From Ligustrum vulgare (taxonomy: Eukaryota; Streptophyta; Magnoliopsida; Lamiales; Oleaceae): a stretch of 64,000 bases of DNA. How positions within the stretch are numbered: position 1 is the stretch's first letter; every line of letters begins with the position of its first letter. The DNA lies in contig OY743168.1 of the NCBI GenBank assembly GCA_963555705.1, positions 99,031,925-99,095,924 of the forward strand. The letters are read 5' to 3'. Shown here piece after piece: positions 56,400 to 64,000 of this stretch. The position numbers and the translations under genes are program-made. The notes beneath the pieces are model-generated. The model saw only the letters and a list, made by a program, of their open reading frames with translations, made no database searches and had not been told where the DNA came from.

Positions 56400-57954
56400 G
56401 TCAATTTATATATTGTCGTTTATGTTATAAAATATTATTATAAATTAGGAAAGAAATTATGTAAAAATTAGGTATGAATGACAATTACCATTATACTCCT
56501 TTAAACTTTACATATTACGATTGTGCCATTGTTCACTCCTATAAATAGGAGCATTATTTCATTCATTCATATGAATTCAATAAGAGAAAAATTCTCTCAT
56601 ATCTCTCTCTATATTCTCTATTGTTTTCATAATAGTTTTACAACACGTTATCAGCACGAGTCTCTAACCAATTGAGTAATATAACGGGAGTATGCTCTAC
56701 AGTTGCATCTAAATGATGAACCTCTATATCAGAAACCTGATTATTACTAATTAATGTTTCCTTTTCTCAAACCAAACACTTTTGACTTTAGAAAATAACT
56801 CATATATTGTAGATCTGAAAATTTATCCAATTTTAAAATTTATGGTCGAACTGAAAAAGAAAGATTTCGGCCGATCCAGATACCCGATCGACGATCGGCC
56901 ACAGTCATCAGAACGAGCTTTTCGAGGAGAAGACTCTCCTGAAATTTGGGGATGATCCGACTGCCGAAACAGAAGATATCGACAGGAGAAGAAAAGCTGA
57001 AAAACTGTGCAAAAATCAAAATCTGACCGGAAATTGAAACGCTTATCCCGGACTGTTCTGAACTCTGATCAACGATCGACCAGCGGCATATCAACGGGCT
57101 TTTCTAAGAGAAGACTCGACTGAGATTTGGCGCCGATCCAACTGTTAAAACGGAAGTTATTGGCCGGAGAAGATTAGGCTGGCGGACTGAAAAATGCTGA
57201 TTCCGACCAAATGGTTGGTCTTTTGAAGAAACGGAGACCACGAGCATGTTCAGGAAGTTGAGGCGCACATTCTAGTAATGGGTTGATTTTTTCGACCACC
57301 GACGCGTGGCGGCCGGCGACGGCGCGTGGGGTGGCGCGTGAGCAGATTCCGGCGAGATGAACTTCGGATCAAAAGTGAGTTTGTTCTAAATTAAATTTCA
57401 AACCTTTTGACGGTTTCGATTTATCCATATGAGCAATATATTAAAATATGGACCATTTTGCCCTTGGTAATACATAAAAGTATATTAATCGTAAATTAAC
57501 GATTAATATGTGATCAACAAGATAAATTAAAGTTTTTAAACAAGGTATAAGTAATATAATCGTTGTCATACTGTGATGGATTGAGTTATTATGGACTGGA
57601 TTTATACCTTAACTGGATATGACTCATTATCGTAACGGATTGGACTATTATGAATACCTTGACTGAATTTGAAGATATGACTCGCTCACTATTATGAATA
57701 CCTTGACTGAATTTGAAGATATGACTCGCTCACTCATGAAAGGTAATTATTTCATTATGTTAACACCGCCTATATAGTCGGTCTATCAATTGAATATATG
57801 GAATGCTTTATATATATTCATATTTTATATTATTTCAGAAACACCTCAGTTGTTGGTTAATTTTAACATATTAGAGGTTGTATTCAACATATATACGTGG
57901 TGGTATAACCCCAGTATTATTATTGTTAATATATATACAATATTATTATTATTA

Positions 57955-58110
57955 TTTAATACTTCATTAAATAATACCAGAAGTTATCAATACTAAAGTT
58001 AGAAAATATTTTATCAAATGATACCAGAAGTTATCATTACCAAAAAGTTGGTGAATGTTGATAAAAATATTTTATTAAACGGTACCAGAAGTTACCATTA
58101 TCTGTATTGA
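57955..58110 (+). repeat. Minisatellite with ACCAGAAGTTATCATTAC units
   Basis: Three imperfect units of about 45-60 bp, each with TACCAGAAGTTAYCA and a following AAAATATTTTAT. Internal to the copia-type element. Confidence 0.65.
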
Positions 58111-58646
58111 AAATATAGATAAAAATGAATTATCCAATAAGAAAAATGTTGATGTATGATAAGATAATATCACATGATAGCACGGATATGGCTGATGTGA
58201 AAATAATCTCATCAGTATTTTGAGATGAATATTAGATGATAAGTGTCTGGAAAAGTTATTGCACGAGCACTTATGTATTCCAGAAGAAATACATATTTAC
58301 TCCAGAAGAAGTAAAAATTATCATCTAAACACACTGAAATGATATTATTATTATTGCTCCTGAAGAAGCATAAATGAGTCATACATGCAAAATATAAAAG
58401 GGGGAAACATTTATGATCCTCAAAATTAGAGATGTGTTTCGGGAGTAGCCGTATCATACCACCTCTGCTCTTTTGAGGAAATAAAGAAACATTCAAAGAG
58501 GTGTGTTTCAAGAGTAAGAATACTCCATACTCTACCACCTTAAATCTTTGAGGTACACAAGATTAAACATTGATAAAATCCTAGAAATTTAAGGCGTGTC
58601 TCAAGAGTGAGAATATTCCGTACTCTACCACCACCTATTCTAGGGT

Positions 58647-59299
58647 TCACAAAGTTAAGTTTACATTAACCGGACTCCATTTTCGCTTGATTCCCCTTCC
58701 TTGCGACCAATCTATCTTAACTCCTGCTGGATCTTGTATGGGGATATATGGCTGCAGCTTATCTAGTAATTCATCGATAGTAGAAGTAGAAATAAGGATC
58801 CTTCTAGCAAATGGAGATATGAATCCCTGTTCCACAGCATAATCAAGAAATGTTAACAAACCATCAAAGAAATTGTTAATATTTAAAAACCCAATAGGCT
58901 TAGTATGGAGATCCAGTTGAGCCCATGAGATAATATTAAAGATTTCTTCTAAAGTACCAAAACCTCCGAGTAGGGATATAAAGGCATTAGAACCATATAG
59001 CATGCAAGTTATGCGTTCATGGATATATAAGGTTTGTACTTCATGCCCTCGTGTTTTGCCTGCAATATCTACCAAAGGAATAGGTATAACACCAATCACT
59101 TTTACTCGCTCTGTGAGAGCAGATTGGGAAACACAACCCATCAAACCACTGCTACCACCCCCATACACGAGAGTGATACCTTTCTCCCCAATTTATTTCC
59201 AAGATCCACTGTTGCTTCTAGATACCCGAAACATTTCCCTACTTTTGATCCACAAAATACACAGATAGTTTTGATCTGTCGAAATTTTGGTCCTTTCAT
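58647..59299 (-). pseudogene. Intronless, frameshifted LOG copy (cytokinin riboside 5'-monophosphate phosphoribohydrolase)
   Basis: LOG enzymes release active cytokinin bases from nucleotides. From an ATG at 59299 the translation starts MKGPKFRQIKTICVFCGS, the LOG N-terminus. Near 59180 one G seems missing, and the frame shifts to VYGGGSSGLMG, then VIGVIPIPLVD, ERITCM, LLGGFGTLEE and TKPIGFLNINNFFDGLL, ending at 58647. The catalytic motif PGGxGTxxE has Leu in place of Pro. Plant LOG genes have several introns, but none interrupts this copy, so it is probably a retrocopy. The frameshift plus the Pro loss make a working enzyme unlikely. Length fits a complete LOG, about 215 residues. Confidence 0.85.
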
Positions 59300-59675
59300 C
59301 TTTGAGAGTATAAGGAAGGAAAAACTTATGAGAAAATGATATTTTGGGATGCATGAAACTGTGAAAATCATTGACTTTTTAAACTTGAAAAACTTCACTA
59401 TTTACTCCTCGTCTTTTGAAAAAGTGAAAACCTACTTCTAACTAAATTACACTACTTTTGATAAAGCTTACCTTTCGGTGATTTTTCAATACACTTTATC
59501 AATACGCGAAAAATGAAAATACAAAATACTTTGTTAAAACATATATACTATACTGATTTACCATGTATCAATGTTGAGTACCCAAAAAATCATTGTTTAT
59601 AACAACCTGGCAAACAGGATATTTTGCTATTATATTTTTGAGACTATAACACTCTTTATCCCTGATGAATTTTGC

Positions 59676-59975
59676 CTATAAAGATAGTAGCTCACGCTGC
59701 ACATACCCACTAGGGTGCGTCTCAATAGTCAATCGGATATCATCCAATGACTCCTTACTCAGTCCACCCTTAATGAAGTCTATCTTATCATCTCGATTTA
59801 TGAATGAATATCCTACTAACTTACAACTGGTATCACATGTCCATCGAGCACATTTGTAGCAACTATTTAATCTTTTTGCTCTTCGCTTCTTTGCAAAAGT
59901 AATCTTACCTAAGCCAGACTTGTGCTTAGAAAATGAATCTGGTAATTCACCAGCTGATAAGTGCTTTACTAGCAC
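59676..59975 (-). pseudogene. Remnant of an uncharacterised plant gene with a Cys-rich YKC segment
   Basis: Frame without an ATG at its start. It reads KKRRAKRLNSCYKCARWTCD and NRDDKIDFIKGGLSKESLDD and ends VQRELLSL. The Cys pattern C-x2-C-x4-C-x3-C suggests a small metal-binding site. I recall similar sequences only as uncharacterised plant proteins and assign no function. Its upstream part seems disrupted, possibly by the solo LTR at 60031. It lies on the same strand as the LOG copy, about 380 bp from it. Confidence 0.5.
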
Positions 59976-60030
59976 TTTATTTCTTTACTTGTTGCCTCGA
60001 ATTACTGTTAGTTTGATCCTAATTAAGTAA

Positions 60031-61347
60031 TAGCTTAATGCATTTTATATTTTATATTGTGTAGGATCACAAATGACAAGAAAAGAAGGAAAAAGGACCA
60101 AAAAGCACGCAAAAAGGAAGTTCGAGGACCTAGCATGTAAATAAGTCACGGCCGCAAGCAAATATCATCACGGCTGTAAGTGCATGAGTGAAACGGGCAA
60201 AAATTCGGCAGAAAAGATGTTACGGCCGTAAGAAACATCTTTACAGCCGTAACCCTCAAAAGATAAAAATACGCAGAAACTCAATTACGGCCGTAAAAGA
60301 AATATTTACGGTCGTAACTCCAATATGATGAAATATGCAGTAACTCAATTACAGCCGTAAAATAATAGTTACGACCGTAAATCTTCAAGTCAAAAATTTC
60401 CTTATTTCAATTCTTTCCATAATTTTGGATTTCTTGCTCCCAAAGCTAGGGCACGAAAATTGAAGTTATAAATAGGGAAGTTCATGATAAGAAAAGAGAA
60501 ATATATTTTTTGAGAGCCACCAATATCAAGGTTGAAGAAAAGAAATTCGGGGCAAAATCAAGGTGAATCAAGACAACATTTTTGGGGAATTCTTCATGGC
60601 AATGCGTGGCTAATCTTCTCAACCTAGTTCAAGGGGGACGTTGTGTTCATATTATTTTATTATTCATTCCTCAAACTCGTAACGTAGTTCTTGTTTTTAT
60701 GTTTTATTTATTGGATTTCTCATGAACATTAATTTCGTTAAGACAATTTATTAATTGATTAAGGCCTTGTCTTCTAATTATTGTGTTGATGTTTGCTAAT
60801 TTGGGTAATTGGATTCGTATTTGTCTTGTTATGCAAATCATAGTAGCAATTGGTAATTTTATATTTCCATATGAAAATCCAATCTAGATTAATCAATTCG
60901 AGCATATGTAATTGATAATTTAGTTCACCTAATTCTTCTTGTTTTCACATAGTTAACGAATTAAATCTAGGGAGCTTATTCTAGGTTGTTCATTCACTCT
61001 AAATTGATTGGAGAACTAATTCTAATTGATTATTATTAAGGAAGAATTGGATTAATTAGATCTTTTTGATTATTCCGGGTGATAAATAAAACAAAGGAAA
61101 TAGTACATGCGTTGCTTGGGGAATGACAATATTATGATAGGGCACAACCGAACCTGAGAACTAGGATTCTTTATTATTTGATTTTTATTCCAGCTATTTT
61201 ACATCTTTATTTGATTATTTAGATTAATTACAATTTTCAACTCAAAACCCCCCTTATAATTCTAATTGACATGGCATTAAATTAGTTCCCGTTCCTCGTG
61301 GGATCGACCCTTGCGTCCGCTATCACATTTAAATTTGAATTTTGGCA
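60031..61347 (+). mobile_element. Solo LTR E (gypsy-like), TSD AGTAA
   Basis: 1317 bp flanked by AGTAA on both sides (60026-60030, 61348-61352). It starts TAGCTTAATGC (TA instead of TG) and ends TTTTGGCA. TATA box TATAAATA at 60467-60474; GTGGGATCGACCC near the 3' end as in solo LTR A. It carries eight TTACGGCCGTAA-type palindromes upstream of the TATA box. On its right a minus-strand frame (61601-61359) with GIPEDVRWLIEAKVRLAGG may be another part of the disrupted host gene. Confidence 0.8.
60147..60380 (+). promoter_or_regulatory. Paired TTACGGCCGTAA palindrome array of solo LTR E
   Basis: Eight sites starting at 60147, 60169, 60220, 60241, 60285, 60306, 60349 and 60369. They form four pairs with 22, 21, 21 and 20 bp between members. 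Site 3 and site 5 are the perfect 12-bp palindrome TTACGGCCGTAA; others differ by one to a few bases. The array ends about 85 bp upstream of the TATA box. Confidence 0.7.
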
Positions 61348-63688
61348 AGTAAGGAAATTCAATTAATTCTTGGTGCATCGCGACGCGCACCACCAGCTAA
61401 TCGAACTTTTGCTTCGATCAACCAACGAACATCTTCTGGGATACCTTGATCCATCGGCAGCCTCAATCTTTCGAGTCGAATTCGGTAAATCTTTTTCAAA
61501 ACATATATCGGAAGATTAGAATAGTATTTGCAGATATTTGATAATATAACATCCATTTTGATGGATCTGATCTTCCCCCAAACTGATCTATTTAAATGCA
61601 TTATTTAAACGCATAAAGGAGCGCTCCGCGTGATATCGATTCCATCAAGAAATAATGTAATAAATTATTGAAAAGGTGGGAACAATGAGATAAAGTGTCA
61701 TTACCTTTTTCGATATAAGGGAAGATTTGGGAACAATATTGAGAACATAAGATATTTTCTTGGATATTGTACCTGATTTTTTCGGTATACTAAAAGTAAT
61801 AAATGTATACTGATTTGAACTATACAGAAATACGTACTGATGAAATGGATACTGTATTGAACCAGAAGTTCATACATATGTACAAGTGAAATATCTTGCT
61901 GAACCAGAAGTTCTATAATGATTGGTTATATTCCAATTCAAAAATTAGATTTATTGAGAATGCAAAATGGCATTCATTAAAGAACCAGAAGATTGTTCAG
62001 GTTAACAAGTTATCATTACTGCTTGTTCTCAAAAGCAAATTAATTATCTCACTAAGAAAATGAATGACTGATTATTTACTCAAGTAATAATATTACGAGC
62101 AAAATGATAAATGCTAGCATGAATATATATTAAAGTCATTAATGATTTTACGAATTAGTTGAGATAATAGAATATTATATTGCTAATGATTTAGCAGATT
62201 AAAAGCTTCAAGTTATTTTCTATGAGAACAATTTGAATATAAATATTTCTCATGCAACAATATTTTACATACAAACATGTCAATACTATGAAATAAAGAT
62301 TTACTTGTAAAGCTTTATGATTTCTAAAAAGTGCGATATCTATATACACTCCAACAATACGCACTTAGATATATGATTGTGATTATATTTATAATTATGA
62401 ATGACATGTGTTGCGACATTTTTAGCCGACTGATATAATACAAGATTCTTGAATATTATGGGGAAATTAAACAATAACACGCATGAAGCGCGATCAAGCT
62501 TAAAGCGTAATTATGCCTGAAGCATAATGACAATAGATTCCAAAAACAAATATCTCTTGAATAATTGAAATGATCTCTGTGAGGCTAAATACTCATAGTG
62601 AGTAAAACGGACATAATTAAATGATAAGAGATTCAGGCCTGATGATAAAAAATACAAAGAGATCTCTCTATATTATGTTTATATTGAGATGAAATGGAAT
62701 CGATAAATAAGTCGACTACACACAACCCTCTTATGAAAATGAGGTTTTTGAAATTAAAATACTTTGGCCAAATATAAAAATCCCAATGTAGGGATTATTG
62801 TTATAGGACCTGAAGTCCAAAACACTTAAATGTGTAATGCCAGTAGTTATTTGTACAAATGAAAAATATTACACAGTCGTAAAAGACGACTCGTTTCGCG
62901 CGAAATTTTTCAAAGAACTGGCATGACATATGGTGGATGTGACTATAATCTAGATCACTAGTTTGAGCTCTTTGATATACCAATGGGTGAGATCAAAAAG
63001 TGTGATTCTCATCTCGGTACTTTGGGAGTTTTCTTTGATGTACCAGTTGATCGCAGTACGTTGGGATTTCAAGCGAAATGATTATAGATTATATGTCGAA
63101 ATTGATATCTATTTCAATGATTGATTATACTCCTGCAAATTAGAAATTGCAGTTTATAAAGTGCAAGAACATACATGTATAAATCATTGAAAGATTCAAT
63201 TTGTCCAGAATAGTATCATTATAGAATGAAATGTGATTCTTAAAATAAAATCACATGAAGAATGATACATATGATCCCATAATATAATATGTTGAAAATG
63301 AAATTGGAGTGTACTATTATTATATTTGAATATTTAGGCATGCAATTGATTTTCAATATGCAAAATTATATTATCCACCGAAAATGAATATTCACCAGAA
63401 GTGAATTTGAAAATGAATTTTTAATTATTCATCAGAAGTGAATTTTAGATTTTGATAGTTTCACCAGAAGTGAATCAATTCTAGATTTGAGTAATGCAAT
63501 CAGTCAACTAACTAAACATTGTTTGGTATATCATGTTCAGTACATCATAAATGAGTTATGACTTCATAAATGAGTTATAAATTATTTATAAAAGCTCATC
63601 ACAAACTATATGTTTGATGAAATAATTTGAGATTGCATTAATATACTTGTGATATTCCTATGAAGGGAACAAATACGCCATGCACTCT

Positions 63689-63846
63689 TTTTCTCTTAGC
63701 TGAGGTTTTGTCCCACAGGGTTTTCCTAGCAAGGTTTTTAATGAGACAACAATTATGGCATATCAATGAGAATAATGTACTATTTTTCCCTTCGCTAAGA
63801 TTTTGTCCCACAGGGTTTTCCTAGCAAGGTTTTTAATGAGGCAACA
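63689..63846 (+). repeat. Duplicated copia 3'-end segment
   Basis: TTTTGTCCCACAGGGTTTTC and CTAGCAAGGTTTTTAATGAG occur twice, about 94 bp apart, in a stretch typical of the region near the 3' LTR of dicot copia elements. Confidence 0.75.
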
Positions 63847-64000
63847 GTTGAGGCATTATCATAGCTATCGACAAGCTATAATTCAGAAACACATTGTTAT
63901 ACTGGAATGATATCAACAAATGAAAAAAATCATAGACATCTTATGAAGAATTCTATACAGGGAGATTTTTATATTCCGGACGAAAGATGATATCAATGTT

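Larger units (their letters stand above)
56400..64000 (+). mobile_element. Decayed copia-type element, continues beyond the window
   Basis: The 5' LTR ends at 56645 (TTTTACAACA), has a TATA box (TATAAATA, 56540-56547), and is followed by CGTTATCAGCACGAG, a phrase often found directly after the LTR in dicot copia elements. The left border of the LTR is approximate. A leader at about 56830-57200 resembles the leader at 5950-6190. Scattered CCAGAAGT words mark the internal region on both sides of a foreign block (about 58600-61600). Near 63680-63850 comes a 3' sequence with TTTTGTCCCACAGGGTTTTC, typical of copia ends. No intact gag or pol frame was found. Confidence 0.6.

Noticed and set aside
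56400..64000. Endogenous pararetrovirus considered for the decayed element
   Set aside because: No RT, movement or coat motif was recognised. LTR end, TATA box, the sequence after the LTR and the 3' phrase fit a copia element.

Overview
This is nuclear DNA of a flowering plant, almost certainly a eudicot. It holds two conserved host genes with introns, AT-rich introns and spacers, Tourist, Harbinger and hAT elements, a tRNA-derived SINE, and layers of Ty3/gypsy and Ty1/copia retrotransposons. The species cannot be named from the sequence. Two housekeeping genes are supported, both on the minus strand: a PP2A B56 (B') regulatory subunit (990-10761, two coding exons around an 8.2-kb intron) and augmin subunit 6, AUG6/HAUS6 (19337-28506, twelve coding exons, 728 codons plus stop). 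All AUG6 splice junctions could be placed by eye.

Layout. 1-12 kb: PP2A B' gene, whose intron holds a gypsy LTR fragment and a copia deletion derivative. 12-19 kb: spacer with a SINE, a Tourist MITE, a hAT element and a second MITE split by a solo LTR. 19.3-28.5 kb: AUG6, with a hAT and a Harbinger-type MITE in intron 3. 28.6-33.3 kb: AT-rich DNA with a MITE, a hAT element and a solo LTR. 33.5-36.3 kb: one end of a CACTA element followed by another solo LTR. 36.3-49.4 kb: a 13.1-kb minus-strand gypsy element of Tat-like type with LTRs, a 5-bp target duplication and an antisense accessory ORF but no gag-pol of its own. It is itself invaded by a truncated chromovirus-like element and a hAT derivative. 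49.9-53.6 kb: a solo LTR with a younger solo LTR inside it. 54.1-55.2 kb: a Mutator-like MITE. 56.4 kb to the end: a decayed copia element that contains a broken intronless LOG (cytokinin-activating enzyme) copy, a Cys-rich gene remnant and another solo LTR.

The most interesting signal is not a gene. Several solo LTRs carry small arrays of GC-rich palindromes. The palindrome sequence is nearly constant within one LTR but different in each LTR (GCGATCGC, CGCGATCGCG, GTGTCGACAC, TTACGGCCGTAA). Centre-to-centre spacing is similar across LTRs: about 50-52 bp then 21-26 bp in three, and repeated pairs 20-22 bp apart in a fourth. In two LTRs of different families the array is followed by the same roughly 150-bp conserved block, in opposite orientations relative to the LTR. 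This looks like a modular cis-element with fixed spacing and interchangeable motifs.

Coordinates were worked out by eye. Homology calls rest on recognition of family motifs, not on database searches.
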